Origin: Cytobacillus sp. S13-E01
Lineage (GTDB): Bacteria > Bacillota > Bacilli > Bacillales > Bacillaceae_L
NCBI RefSeq assembly: GCF_029193815.1
Contig: NZ_JARFVC010000008.1
Span: forward strand, 1 to 64,000
Reading direction: 5' to 3'
DNA length: 64,000 nt
In this document: piece after piece, positions 16,808 through 25,736 of the stretch
Layout of the letters: each line of letters begins with the position of its first letter
Numbering within the stretch: the first letter of the stretch is position 1
Translations under genes and position numbers: made by a program
Notes under the pieces: model-generated
Database searches by the model: none
The model's input: only the letters and a program-made list of their open reading frames with translations
Told to the model about the DNA's origin: nothing

Positions 16808-16816
16808 TAACAATTT

Positions 16817-17347
16817 TTAAGCTAAAAAGATTGCCCCATACCCAAGAGCACCAATGATAACGTATGCTGGATGAACCTTAAGTTTTTCAAGTAAGACATA
16901 ACTCACTACAATTAAAATGAGCGTTTGCACGACGCCAGCATCCACATAGGCTGTAGCGAAAAAACCAAATGTCATGACACCAAGTAATAACGCAATGGTT
17001 GGGCGTACATAGTTCGTCATTCTTTTTACTTTTGGGGAATCTTTAAATTTATATAACAATCCAAGTAGTGCGATCATTAAAATGAGTGAAGGAGCAACAG
17101 TTGCAAAGATCCCAACAACCGCTCCTAAAATACCACCCTGTTGAAAGCCGATATAGCCCGCCATTTTTGTCGCAATCGGACCTGGTAGGGCATTTCCGAT
17201 CGCTAGCACCTCACTAAATTCGGAAGTGCTTAGCCAGCCGTAACGTTCAACTACTTCATTTTCAACCAACGGAATCGATGCAGGTCCACCACCATATCCG
17301 AGGATACCCGGAATGAAAAAGGCTAGGAAAATATACCAATAAATCAC
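16817..17347 (-). CDS. CHR-family transporter half, pair 2, second subunit
   Basis: 176 residues, very like the corresponding subunit of pair 1 (MIYWYIFLAFFIPGILGYGG against MIYWQLFLAFFIPGILGYGG). CHR motif followed by IGNALPGPIATKMAGYIGF and a C-terminal hydrophobic stretch with HPAYVIIGALGYGAIF. GTG start overlapping the stop of the preceding gene (GTGA). The two pairs must have arisen by a tandem duplication; each pair is retained without frameshifts, so both are probably used. Confidence 0.85.
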   Translation of the reverse strand: MIYWYIFLAFFIPGILGYGGGPASIPLVENEVVERYGWLSTSEFSEVLAIGNALPGPIATKMAGYIGFQQGGILGAVVGIFATVAPSLILMIALLGLLYKFKDSPKVKRMTNYVRPTIALLLGVMTFGFFATAYVDAGVVQTLILIVVSYVLLEKLKVHPAYVIIGALGYGAIFLA

Positions 17348-17919
17348 ATTCCTACACCCCTTTCAACATTTTGATGTGTATCCACATCTTTGTCTTTCTT
17401 CAATAAAGCAAACAATAGTAACGACGCAATTAATATCGCTGGGTGAATTCCTATAAGCTCCATTAAGACAAAACTCGCTACGATGACGACAGATGCGTTC
17501 ACCCAACCTAACGTTTCTTTCGACTTTTTAAAGAAGTCCCATGTTAAAGTTGCTAACATCACGCCAACAACTGGAACGACAGCTTTTGTCATTCCCATAA
17601 CCCAGGGTTGATCTTTAAAAGAAGCTAAAGATGTTAGTAAAACAATCATTAAGACGATTGTCGGGATAATTGTCGCCAATACGGCAGTTATCGTCCCTAG
17701 AATACCCGCCACTCTATAACCAATATAGCCCGCCATTTTTGTCGCAATTGGTCCTGGAAGTGTATTTCCTAGCGCTAAAACATCGGAAAATTCATCGTCA
17801 TTCATCCACTTATATTTATCAACGACCTCTTTATGAACGAGGGGAATAGATGAAGGACCTCCACCATAACCTAACATCCCAACTCGAAAAAACGCTAAAA
17901 ACAAATTAAGTTGTTTCAA
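17344..17919 (-). CDS. CHR-family transporter half, pair 2, first subunit
   Basis: About 191 residues from the TTG at 17919, chosen because AAAGGG lies nine bases upstream and the protein then lines up with the start of its paralogue (LKQLNLFLAFFRVG against MKHWHLFLAFLKVG). CHR motif GMLGYGGGPSSIPLVHKEVV, then DVLALGNTLPGPIATKMAGY. Slightly longer hydrophilic C-terminus (KKDKDVDTHQNVE). It follows the gamma-glutamyltransferase gene by about 50 bases, so it is probably in the same transcript. Confidence 0.85.
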   Translation of the reverse strand: MKQLNLFLAFFRVGMLGYGGGPSSIPLVHKEVVDKYKWMNDDEFSDVLALGNTLPGPIATKMAGYIGYRVAGILGTITAVLATIIPTIVLMIVLLTSLASFKDQPWVMGMTKAVVPVVGVMLATLTWDFFKKSKETLGWVNASVVIVASFVLMELIGIHPAILIASLLLFALLKKDKDVDTHQNVERGVGM

Positions 17920-17967
17920 ATTGATCAACCCTTTACATTTGGTGTGAATCTAGGAGTATTGAAAAAA

Positions 17968-19578
17968 TTACCAAGCAGCAACCGCACCATCTGTTCTAGA
18001 TTCCGTACCACCCGCTAATACACCTGTTTTTGGATCGCGCCAAATGATTTGTCCACGCCCGAAGCCACCACCATCTAAAGCGACTTGAATTTGATGACCT
18101 TTACGAGCAAGCGCTTGTGCAATATGTGCTGGGAAGCTTGGTTCAACAAGTACTTTTTTACCTTCCATCCACTGCCATCTTGCTGCATCAAGTGCCGCCT
18201 GCGGATTTAGGTTGAAATCAACTGTATTCATAACGACTTGAGCGTGTCCTTGTGGCTGCATATATCCACCCATTACACCAAATGGCCCAACCGCTTCGTT
18301 GTCCTTCGTTAAAAATCCAGGGATAATGGTATGATATGTCTTTTTACCTGGTTCTAACGCATTTTCATGAGTCGGATCTAATGAGAAATCATGACCACGG
18401 TTTTGGAGTCCAATTCCTGTTCCAGGGATAACAATTCCTGATCCAAAGCCCATGTAATTACTTTGGATAAATGAAACCATATTACCTTCACCATCAGCAG
18501 TTGCAAGGTACACTGTTCCACCACTTGGAGGTGTGCCTGGTTCAGGAGTTAGAGCAACATCTCCGATTAAATTACGTCTTGTTTGGGCAAATTCCTCTGA
18601 AAGAAGCTGCTCAGAGCTAACAGACATCTTCTCTGGATCTGTTACATATTTCTTCCCATCTGCAAATGCTAGCTTCATAGTTTCGATTTGTTTATGATAT
18701 GTTTCTACAGATTCCTTCTCAGTGAGCTCATAACCCTTCATCATATTAAGAGCCATTAACGCAACAATCCCTTGGCCATTTGGTGGAATCTCCCAAACAT
18801 CATAACCACGGTAGTTAACCTTGATTGGTTGTACCCACTCTGGTTTATAATCTGCTAAATCTTCTTTAGAGATAAATCCACCATGTTCTTTTGAAAATTG
18901 ATCAATTTTGTTAGCTAATTCACCACGGTAAAAGCTTTCTGCATTTGTTTCTGCAATTGAACGTAATGTATCAGCATGCCCTTGTGACTTCCAAACGTCA
19001 CCAACTTGTGGTGCTTTACCTTCTTTAGCAAACGTATCAAACCAAGGTTTGTATTCATCAGTCGTAAACATTTCTTTGAACTTTTCGTAAGCTGCATTCC
19101 AATATTTCGCTAGCACTGGTGAAAGAGGATACCCCATTTCTGCATAGTCAATTGCAGGTTGTAAAACTTCAGTTAAAGGCAGTTTACCAAATCTTCTTGA
19201 TAGCTCTGCCCATGCACCTGGCACACCTGGAACTGTAACTGGGATTAACCCAAAAGTAGGCATAGACTCATGTCCTTTTTCTTTGACCGCATCAATTGAA
19301 ATGCTTTTTGGAGCAGGGCCACTTCCATTTAACCCGTGCAATTCTCCCTTTGTCCAAACAAGCGCAAAAGCATCTCCACCAATACCATTTGACGTAGGCT
19401 CAACAACAGTCAAACATGCCGCCGTCGCAATCGCCGCATCAATTGCATTCCCACCCTTTTTCAAAATATCTAATCCAGCTTGTGCTGCAAGTGGCTGAGA
19501 CGTAGCGACCATACCATTTTTCGCAAATGTCGTTGTTCTTTGTGATGCATATGGATGATTTAAATAATCGAAATTCAT
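17968..19578 (-). CDS. Gamma-glutamyltransferase-like Ntn hydrolase (YwrD-like)
   Basis: 536 residues from the ATG at 19578, with AGAGGAG eight bases upstream; an in-frame GTG three codons earlier is too close to the site. GGT proteins transfer or hydrolyse the gamma-glutamyl group of glutathione and related peptides after self-cleavage at a threonine. The cleavage site here is GGTVYLATAD with the likely nucleophile at Thr358 (counted from the GTG), and the substrate-binding GGYMQPQGH is present. There is no signal peptide, so unlike secreted GGT it should act in the cytoplasm on imported peptides. Bacillus subtilis YwrD, also cytoplasmic in type and next to CHR genes, is the nearest parallel. 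Confidence 0.88.
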   Translation of the reverse strand: MNFDYLNHPYASQRTTTFAKNGMVATSQPLAAQAGLDILKKGGNAIDAAIATAACLTVVEPTSNGIGGDAFALVWTKGELHGLNGSGPAPKSISIDAVKEKGHESMPTFGLIPVTVPGVPGAWAELSRRFGKLPLTEVLQPAIDYAEMGYPLSPVLAKYWNAAYEKFKEMFTTDEYKPWFDTFAKEGKAPQVGDVWKSQGHADTLRSIAETNAESFYRGELANKIDQFSKEHGGFISKEDLADYKPEWVQPIKVNYRGYDVWEIPPNGQGIVALMALNMMKGYELTEKESVETYHKQIETMKLAFADGKKYVTDPEKMSVSSEQLLSEEFAQTRRNLIGDVALTPEPGTPPSGGTVYLATADGEGNMVSFIQSNYMGFGSGIVIPGTGIGLQNRGHDFSLDPTHENALEPGKKTYHTIIPGFLTKDNEAVGPFGVMGGYMQPQGHAQVVMNTVDFNLNPQAALDAARWQWMEGKKVLVEPSFPAHIAQALARKGHQIQVALDGGGFGRGQIIWRDPKTGVLAGGTESRTDGAVAAW

Positions 19579-19623
19579 GTAGTACACTCCTCTAAGTAGA
19601 CTTGGAATATTAACCCTAAGTTT

Positions 19624-19673
19624 CCGTTTGTTAGTTTATCTAATTCATATACTTTACAAACGGAACTAACAAA
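19624..19673. promoter_or_regulatory. Interleaved inverted repeats upstream of the GGT gene
   Basis: CCGTTTGT (19624-19631) pairs with ACAAACGG (19656-19663), and TTTGTTAGTT (19627-19636) with AACTAACAAA (19664-19673). It lies 46-95 bases before the start codon. A related GTTTGTTA/TAACAAA inverted repeat lies at the same distance before tctC, so a shared operator is plausible. Confidence 0.4.
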
Positions 19674-19737
19674 CTAGTAAATTGATTATAAAGTAAAATC
19701 CAATGAAACTCTATATTCTTTCTAAAAAATATAGGAA

Positions 19738-21261
19738 TTAATTTTTTATACTGTTATCTTCATTACTTTCCATAGCTAATCTTCTACCTTCTCGAATCTC
19801 TGATACTACTGCATAAATAATTGATAAAATTGTTAAGGTTAGTAGCACACCTGAAATAGGCCTTGTAAAAAATAGTGATAAATCTGCATCAGTTGAAACA
19901 GCTCTTCTCAAATTGACCTCTGTTAATGGCCCTAAAATAACGCCTAACACAAAGGCCGCTAAAGAAAAATTAAACTTTTTCAGCAAGTAACCGACTACTC
20001 CGAATATTAAAAGGATCCAAATATCAAATACGCGATTGTTAATAGCAAAACTTCCTAATGCACACAGTATAAATACGACAGGAAGTAGATAGTGCATTGG
20101 TACATCCGTAATTTTTAAGAACAATCTAATTCCAAATGCTTGTATAAGAAGCATGAAAATAGCAGATATAAAAAATGCTAAGAAAATTCCATATGCTAAG
20201 ACAGGCTCTGAGATTAAAAAGTAAGGTCCTGGCTGAATACCATGTACTAATAATGCTCCCATCATCATAACGGTAACAGCACTACCTGGAATTCCTAACG
20301 CTAATGTCGGAATTAAGGCACCACCCTCTGAAGAGTTATTAGCAGTTTCTGCGGCAATAATCCCATCCTTTGTGCCTGTTCCAAACTTACCTGGATTCTT
20401 TGATACTTTTTTTGCGATATCATAACTAAGAATATTCGCAATACTTGATCCTGCACCAGGTAGAGCACCAACCACTGTTCCAATAATAGAAGATCTCACA
20501 ACATTTATCCAAGAAGATGCAAGGTCTTTAACTACTTTTCTTATTGGATAATGGAGACTGATATCTTTATTGATTGTAATTTTCTCATTAGGCTTTTTCT
20601 TCACCTCAGAAAGTAGCTGTGAAAAGGCAAAAATTCCGATTAGGACTGGTAAGTAACTAATTCCAGCTAATAAGTCTGTTGAGCCAAATGTAAAACGTTC
20701 CGTTCCTAAAACTGGATCTAATCCAATTGTTCCTATAAACATCCCTAAAAGACCTGCAATAAGTCCTTTAATAAGATTTCCGCTACCTAAGCTTGCAATG
20801 GCACTTAAGCCAAATACCATTAAACTAAAAAATTCCCATGGTCCAAATTTAATCGCCCATGCTGATAATAATGGAGCTGCTAAAACTAAGATAATTCCAC
20901 CTATTAGTGATCCAACAAACGATGACCATAAACCAATGGATAACGCTCTTCCAGGTTCACCGTTTTTAACCATTGGGAATCCATCAAAGGTTGTGGCCAT
21001 TGCCGATGGAGTACCTGGTATACCTAATAAACAAGCAGAGATCAAACCACCTGAAGCCCCGCCCAACCAAACACCCATCATCAAGGAAATACCTTGTAAA
21101 GGTTCAAGCGAAAAACTAAAGGGTAGTGTTAATGCGACTGCCATCGTTATTGTAAATCCAGGAATACAGCCAAAGATGATCCCAGCTATTACACCCACGA
21201 CCATTAACAACAATGTATCCCATTGTAAAATTGCCTGTATACTCATTACTAAATTTTCCAT
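19738..21261 (-). CDS. tctA: Tripartite tricarboxylate transporter, large permease TctA
   Basis: 507 residues, about twelve membrane segments. The family signatures are GCIPGFTITMAVALTLPFSF near the N-terminus, MMGVWLGGASGGLISACLLGIPGTPSA, and GALPGAGSSIANILSYDIAKK in the middle. TctA is the main membrane component of secondary carriers that take up tricarboxylates or other organic acids handed over by a TctC binding protein. ATG start with AAAGGAGTGGGACC. It is the last gene of tctC-tctB-tctA and is followed 160 bases later by the GGT gene. Substrate cannot be read from sequence; an amino or dicarboxylic acid such as pyroglutamate would suit the context. Confidence 0.92.
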   Translation of the reverse strand: MENLVMSIQAILQWDTLLLMVVGVIAGIIFGCIPGFTITMAVALTLPFSFSLEPLQGISLMMGVWLGGASGGLISACLLGIPGTPSAMATTFDGFPMVKNGEPGRALSIGLWSSFVGSLIGGIILVLAAPLLSAWAIKFGPWEFFSLMVFGLSAIASLGSGNLIKGLIAGLLGMFIGTIGLDPVLGTERFTFGSTDLLAGISYLPVLIGIFAFSQLLSEVKKKPNEKITINKDISLHYPIRKVVKDLASSWINVVRSSIIGTVVGALPGAGSSIANILSYDIAKKVSKNPGKFGTGTKDGIIAAETANNSSEGGALIPTLALGIPGSAVTVMMMGALLVHGIQPGPYFLISEPVLAYGIFLAFFISAIFMLLIQAFGIRLFLKITDVPMHYLLPVVFILCALGSFAINNRVFDIWILLIFGVVGYLLKKFNFSLAAFVLGVILGPLTEVNLRRAVSTDADLSLFFTRPISGVLLTLTILSIIYAVVSEIREGRRLAMESNEDNSIKN

Positions 21262-21279
21262 GGTCCCACTCCTTTCTGT

Positions 21280-21753
21280 TTAGAAAAATACACCTCTAGG
21301 TAAGAATACTTGAAGAACGGTTTGAAAAAACATGGATATTCCCACTGAAACAACCAGTAACCCACCGATAGCAACAAGGTGTTGTTTTAAAGGTCTTTTT
21401 TCCCTCACGATTAAAAGGTAAACCACGGACATGAATAAAAATGAAGAAGTGATAAAACCAATGACTTGAATTAAAATGACATATACACCAAAGAGGGCGA
21501 AAAGGATCCAAACGATCCACCCTCTTTTTTCTTGTACCTCTGATTCTTTTTGTGCTTCTACTATTTTTTGTGGAACAAAAAACGATTTAATCAACATCAC
21601 AACAGAGAGTATGGCAATAATACTTAGTATTACTCTTGGAAAAAATGCCGCTGTTATCCCAGTTAAATCTTTAGTTTGAAACAGTGTTGTTTGATAGTAA
21701 AAGAAGCCGCAAAATACAAGTAATCCAATACTTACTATTCTATTATTTGCCAT
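21280..21753 (-). CDS. tctB: Tripartite tricarboxylate transporter, small permease TctB
   Basis: 157 residues from the ATG at 21753, placed by TTGAGGAG eight bases upstream. Four hydrophobic segments (VSIGLLVFCGFFYYQ, FFPRVILSIIAILSVVMLI, GWIVWILFALFGVYVILIQVI, LVAIGGLLVVSVGISMFF), the usual TctB pattern, with the GITAAFFPRVI motif before the second. It forms the membrane complex with TctA. The leader GAGGAGTGTACT before its start is also found before the GGT gene. Confidence 0.85.
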   Translation of the reverse strand: MANNRIVSIGLLVFCGFFYYQTTLFQTKDLTGITAAFFPRVILSIIAILSVVMLIKSFFVPQKIVEAQKESEVQEKRGWIVWILFALFGVYVILIQVIGFITSSFLFMSVVYLLIVREKRPLKQHLVAIGGLLVVSVGISMFFQTVLQVFLPRGVFF

Positions 21754-21772
21754 ACAGTACACTCCTCAAATC

Positions 21773-22777
21773 TTATTCAATAATTCCCTGACGTTTCAGC
21801 ATTCCTTCTAAATATGCTACGTCATCTTCTAGATACTTTGTATAATCTTCCGTACCCATATAGTTCACGTTAACGCCCATATCTTCCATTTCTTTAATAT
21901 AATCAGGATTTTCTGCAACCTTCTTCATTGCATCGTTCATTGCTTTTACGATTTCTTTAGGCGTACCTTTTGGGAAGAAGTAACCACGGTTTGTTGCATT
22001 TACAAAATCAATTCCTTGTTCCTTTAATGTAGGAACATCTGGTAAAGCAGGATTTCTCTCTGCAGAAGCAATTGCTAACATTTTCAATTGACCAGCTTTT
22101 AAATATTCTTTTGCTGCCGGGATTGTTGTTGAACCAAGGTTAAGATGGTTACCTAGTAGTGCTTGAGTACGTTCTGCTGTGCCTTCATAACTAACAATAT
22201 TGAATTTCACATCTGATTTATCCATAATCCCTAGTGGAACAATATGAGTTGTTGAACCAATTGTCGCTCCGAAGCTGATTGACTCTGGATTTTCTTTTAG
22301 TTCATTTACAACGTCTGTAATACTTTCCCACTCGTTATCAACGTGCGTTGCAATTAACTGATTTGCTGTTGTCATTAATGCTACTGGTTCAAATTCAAAA
22401 TAAGAAAAGTCCGTTTTCCCCATTAAATTAGAGACTGCGATTGAATCATGTCCCGCAAACAATGTATACCCATCAGGCTCTGTAGCTAGTGCTTCCTGAG
22501 CTCCAACAGCTCCACCAGCTCCACCGATATTTGTAACAATAATTTTTTGTCCCAATTCTTCTTCTAAGTATTTGTTCGTAATCCGTGCAATAACATCAGA
22601 GTCTCCTCCTGCTGCCCATGGAACAATTAACTTAATTGTCTTCTCTGGATAACTACTCTCACTCTCACCTTCACCTGAACTGCCTGCACTATTTGATCCA
22701 CACGCTGATAGCAGTAGAGCAAGGATCGTCATTACTACCATTATAAGACTACTTTTTCTTCCTAATATGTTTTTCAC
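21773..22777 (-). CDS. tctC: Tripartite tricarboxylate transporter binding protein TctC (Bug family lipoprotein)
   Basis: 334 residues from a GTG start. Lipoprotein signal with lipobox LSAC (Cys26), then a Ser/Glu-rich linker and the Bug/TctC domain: YPEKTIKLIVPWAAGGDSDV, NIGGAGGAVGAQEALATEPDGYTL, and later ERNPALPDVPTLKEQGID. It captures the substrate outside the membrane and delivers it to TctAB. First gene of the tct unit, with a roughly 280-base upstream region that carries a GTTTGTTA inverted repeat and the terminator of the preceding ABC operon. Confidence 0.92.
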   Translation of the reverse strand: MKNILGRKSSLIMVVMTILALLLSACGSNSAGSSGEGESESSYPEKTIKLIVPWAAGGDSDVIARITNKYLEEELGQKIIVTNIGGAGGAVGAQEALATEPDGYTLFAGHDSIAVSNLMGKTDFSYFEFEPVALMTTANQLIATHVDNEWESITDVVNELKENPESISFGATIGSTTHIVPLGIMDKSDVKFNIVSYEGTAERTQALLGNHLNLGSTTIPAAKEYLKAGQLKMLAIASAERNPALPDVPTLKEQGIDFVNATNRGYFFPKGTPKEIVKAMNDAMKKVAENPDYIKEMEDMGVNVNYMGTEDYTKYLEDDVAYLEGMLKRQGIIE

Positions 22778-22831
22778 GTTTTGTTTCCCCCTTTTAAAAT
22801 CATCAAGTAATTACAATCAATAAGCTTATTC

Positions 22832-22875
22832 ATAACAAATGTAACTTATTAATTTGAATCACTTTCGTTTGTTAT
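22832..22875. promoter_or_regulatory. Inverted repeat upstream of tctC, shared with the GGT gene
   Basis: ATAACAAA (22832-22839) and TTTGTTAT (22868-22875) lie 55-98 bases before the tctC start. The right half sits in TTTCGTTTGTTA, close to TTTCCGTTTGTTA upstream of the GGT gene. Confidence 0.4.
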
Positions 22876-22988
22876 ATTTTTTAGTATATATGCTTTCCTT
22901 TTGTATGTCCACCGAATTATTAGAATTTTATAGATTTACCAAATCTTTTGTTTAATTAACATTAAATCTGTGCCTAGTTCTACGCTAA

Positions 22989-23019
22989 ATACACCCTTAC
23001 TCACGGAGTAAGGGTGTAT
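22989..23019 (-). terminator. Terminator of the peptide ABC transporter operon
   Basis: Perfect 14-bp stem ATACACCCTTACTC/GAGTAAGGGTGTAT with a 3-base loop, 40 bases past the stop at 23061. T-run short (TTTAG), but the stem is very stable. Confidence 0.7.
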
Positions 23020-23060
23020 GGTGGCCTATATTTCAAATGTAAGGAGAAAACCGTTAAAGG

Positions 23061-24053
23061 CTAAACATGATGACAAGCAACAAAATGCCCTGCACTCATT
23101 TCTGTAAACACTGGCTCAACCTCACGACATTTATCAGTGGCGATTGGACATCTTGTATGGAAGCGACAGCCACTTGGTACGTTTAGTGGACTTGGTACGT
23201 CACCAGTTAGGATGATTCGCTCACGTTTAGCTTCCTCTTTGGTTGAAGGAATCGCTGATAAAAGCGCGCGAGTATAGGGATGTAATGGATCAGCATACAT
23301 GTCCATTTTATCTGCAAGCTCAACTATTTTCCCTAGGTACATAACAGCAACACGGTCACTTACATGCTTTACGACACTTAAGTCATGGGAAATGAACAGG
23401 TATGTTAAATGATGTTCTTTCTTCAAGCGCTGTAGTAAGTTTAGAATTTGTGATTGGACGGAAACATCTAGTGCTGAAACCGCCTCATCACAAACGATAA
23501 GTTTCGGGTTTACACAAAGTGCTCTTGCAATACCGACACGTTGACGCTGTCCACCTGAAAATTCATGCGGAAAACGGTAATAATATTCTTCTGATAATCC
23601 CACTTCTTTTAAAAGGTTACAAACGTAGTCAAATTCTTCCTTCTTAGGAACAATTTTATGTGTTTGGACGATTTCCGAAAGCATGGCACCAACTGTCATC
23701 CTTGGATTTAATGAACTATAAGGATCTTGAAAGATAATTTGTAAATCTTTTCGCTTTTCTCTCATATCACGTTTAGAAATCGATGTGATATCTGAGCCTT
23801 CAAACACAATCGAACCTGAGCTCGGTTCATGTAGTCTAAGGATTGCTCTTCCCATTGTTGACTTTCCACAACCTGATTCACCAACGATTCCTAAGGTTTC
23901 TCCCTTTTTAAGTGAAAAAGAGATCCCATCAAGTGCCCGTACAACCTGCTTGTCTTTATTAAAAAGACCTGAGTCTCCGACAGGAAAATGCTTAGTTAAC
24001 TCACTTATTTCAAGAAGATTTTGAGGCTGCGATTTCTCGGCTAATTGACTCAT
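23061..24053 (-). CDS. Oligo/dipeptide ABC transporter ATPase, OppF/DppF type
   Basis: 330 residues; ATG after AAGGAGGGAGAGCTAA. Walker [10 protein letters not shown]-loop QDPYSSLNPRMTVG, signature SGGQRQRVGIARAL, Walker B LIVCDEAVSALD and the H-loop SHDLSVV. The C-terminal oligopeptide extension (PSGCRFHTRCPIATDKC...) has the four-cysteine cluster typical of OppD/OppF/DppF. It powers peptide import with the partner ATPase just upstream, whose 3' end it overlaps by 44 bases. Last gene of the ABC operon. Confidence 0.92.
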   Translation of the reverse strand: MSQLAEKSQPQNLLEISELTKHFPVGDSGLFNKDKQVVRALDGISFSLKKGETLGIVGESGCGKSTMGRAILRLHEPSSGSIVFEGSDITSISKRDMREKRKDLQIIFQDPYSSLNPRMTVGAMLSEIVQTHKIVPKKEEFDYVCNLLKEVGLSEEYYYRFPHEFSGGQRQRVGIARALCVNPKLIVCDEAVSALDVSVQSQILNLLQRLKKEHHLTYLFISHDLSVVKHVSDRVAVMYLGKIVELADKMDMYADPLHPYTRALLSAIPSTKEEAKRERIILTGDVPSPLNVPSGCRFHTRCPIATDKCREVEPVFTEMSAGHFVACHHV

Positions 24054-25062
24054 TTAGCTCTCCCTCCTTCTCTGCAATCCAGCTGTCTGTATATTTCCAA
24101 CAGCTTACCAAATGGTTACTGTCTTCTTCACTCACTAGTGGTGGCGCATTGTCTACACACATCTCTTGTGCAAATGGACAACGATCAACAAATCGACAGC
24201 CTGTTGGCATCTTGTCAGGACTTGGTACGGATCCTTTAATAACAAAAAGCTCTTCGCGTTCTTCTTCATCATCTACATCTGGAATACATTGAAGCAAGCC
24301 TTGTGTATAGGGATGTTTAGGGTTGCTAAAAATTGCTTTGCGGTCACCATATTCAACTGCTTTTCCTGCATACATAACAAGTACTGTGTCTGCCATTTCA
24401 TAAACAACAGCTAGATCATGGGTAATCATGATGATTCCCATTTCAAACTCTTTTTGTAGATTCTTCATTAAATCTAGAATCTGCGCTTGAATCGTTACAT
24501 CTAGTGCTGTTGTTGGTTCATCGGCAATTAGCAGTTCAGGGTTACAGCTTAACGCGATTGCAATCATCACACGTTGGCGCATTCCACCACTTAGTTCATG
24601 AGGATATGCGTCGACACGTTTCTCAGGTGACGGGATTCCAACAAGTTTCAACATATCAATTGCTTTTACACGTGCTTCCTTTTTACCAACCTGTTCGTGA
24701 ATCATAATTGATTCTGAAATTTGTTTTCCTACCGTTTGAACCGGATTGAGTGAGGTCATTGGCTCTTGAAAAATCATTGAAAGCTGTTTTCCACGTATTT
24801 TACTCATTTGCTTCATCGTCTTGGTAGCTAGGTTTTCTCCTTTTAACAGGACTTCCCCTTCAAGTTCACCGGTCTTTGGAAGTAATCCCATAACAGAAAG
24901 TGACGTCATACTTTTGCCACAGCCAGATTCACCAACAATACAAAGAGTCTTTCCTTTTTCAACCTTAAACGAAAGGCCCGCTACGATATTCGTTGTTTTC
25001 TTTTTCGCTTTAAAACTAACACGTAAGTCTTTTACTTCTAGTAGAGGTTGTGACATTGACAT
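24010..25062 (-). CDS. Oligo/dipeptide ABC transporter ATPase, OppD/DppD type
   Basis: 350 residues. Walker [10 protein letters not shown]-loop [15 protein letters not shown], signature [15 protein letters not shown], Walker [14 protein letters not shown]-loop THDLAVV, and the C-terminal cluster [17 protein letters not shown]. The start ATG overlaps the stop of the upstream DUF1028 gene (TAATG), which implies translational coupling between the ATPase and that protein. Confidence 0.92.
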   Translation of the reverse strand: MSMSQPLLEVKDLRVSFKAKKKTTNIVAGLSFKVEKGKTLCIVGESGCGKSMTSLSVMGLLPKTGELEGEVLLKGENLATKTMKQMSKIRGKQLSMIFQEPMTSLNPVQTVGKQISESIMIHEQVGKKEARVKAIDMLKLVGIPSPEKRVDAYPHELSGGMRQRVMIAIALSCNPELLIADEPTTALDVTIQAQILDLMKNLQKEFEMGIIMITHDLAVVYEMADTVLVMYAGKAVEYGDRKAIFSNPKHPYTQGLLQCIPDVDDEEEREELFVIKGSVPSPDKMPTGCRFVDRCPFAQEMCVDNAPPLVSEEDSNHLVSCWKYTDSWIAEKEGELNESISREIAASKSS

Positions 25063-25724
25063 TATGAGTCCCCCTTTCTTTTTAAAAGATTATGAGTATA
25101 TGGAAATAAATCTGTCTCGCAAACTTTGTATACTCTGAATAATTCTGTAACTGGATCTGTATGTTCATCGACACGGATATCGACTAATGGATAGTCTTCT
25201 TCATAAACAACATAGAGGGCGGCAGATTGTTTGCCGCGCTTGTCACCACCTGCTTCTTGACCACTTTTCAAGGTTGCTAGAAGCCGCTCTGGAAATGATT
25301 CATTCTCAAATGCTTCATAGGTATCAAACATTGTTTGTAAGACTTCGGGTCCTGTTAACATGTTTCCTGCTACGACAAACTGAGAACCTCGTAAATGTCC
25401 CTGCCAGGGCACTGTATTAACTCCTGTAAAAGCGGCTGTTTCTCCATTTATATCGACGATTGCAAACTGTCTTCTATCTGAGTCTGAATCTGATTCTAGT
25501 AATTTATCCTTTACTTGATTCGCTGATAGACCGCTTTGTAATAGTCGTAACCCGTCAATTCCATAGTAAGGATTTACAAGCGCTTGGGTTGCAATTGCCC
25601 CTACCCCAGCTCTTACATAAGGCACTAGGGAACCAACCGCTGGACGTGCCGTTGAAACAGCAACCCCTAGCATTCCGGTCTTTTTACACCTTGCTGTAAT
25701 AGAAAAAGTAGTTAATTCTACCAC
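25062..25724 (-). CDS. DUF1028 protein embedded in the peptide transporter operon
   Basis: 220 residues, GTG start with AGGAGGG eight bases upstream. This is the minimal DUF1028 domain: ELTTFSITARCKKTGMLGVA, VRAGVGAIATQALVNPYYG, QEAGGDKRGKQSAALYVV and DIRVDEHTDPVTELFRV. It is a clear paralogue of the 281-residue protein at the other end of the cluster but lacks the C-terminal extension. It lies exactly between the permease and ATPase genes, overlapping oppD by one base. It has no signal peptide, so it should act on the imported peptide in the cytoplasm. Its reaction is unknown; the Ntn-hydrolase-like layout suggests an amidase. Confidence 0.85.
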   Translation of the reverse strand: MVELTTFSITARCKKTGMLGVAVSTARPAVGSLVPYVRAGVGAIATQALVNPYYGIDGLRLLQSGLSANQVKDKLLESDSDSDRRQFAIVDINGETAAFTGVNTVPWQGHLRGSQFVVAGNMLTGPEVLQTMFDTYEAFENESFPERLLATLKSGQEAGGDKRGKQSAALYVVYEEDYPLVDIRVDEHTDPVTELFRVYKVCETDLFPYTHNLLKRKGDS

Positions 25725-25736
25725 CTGTAATCCCTC

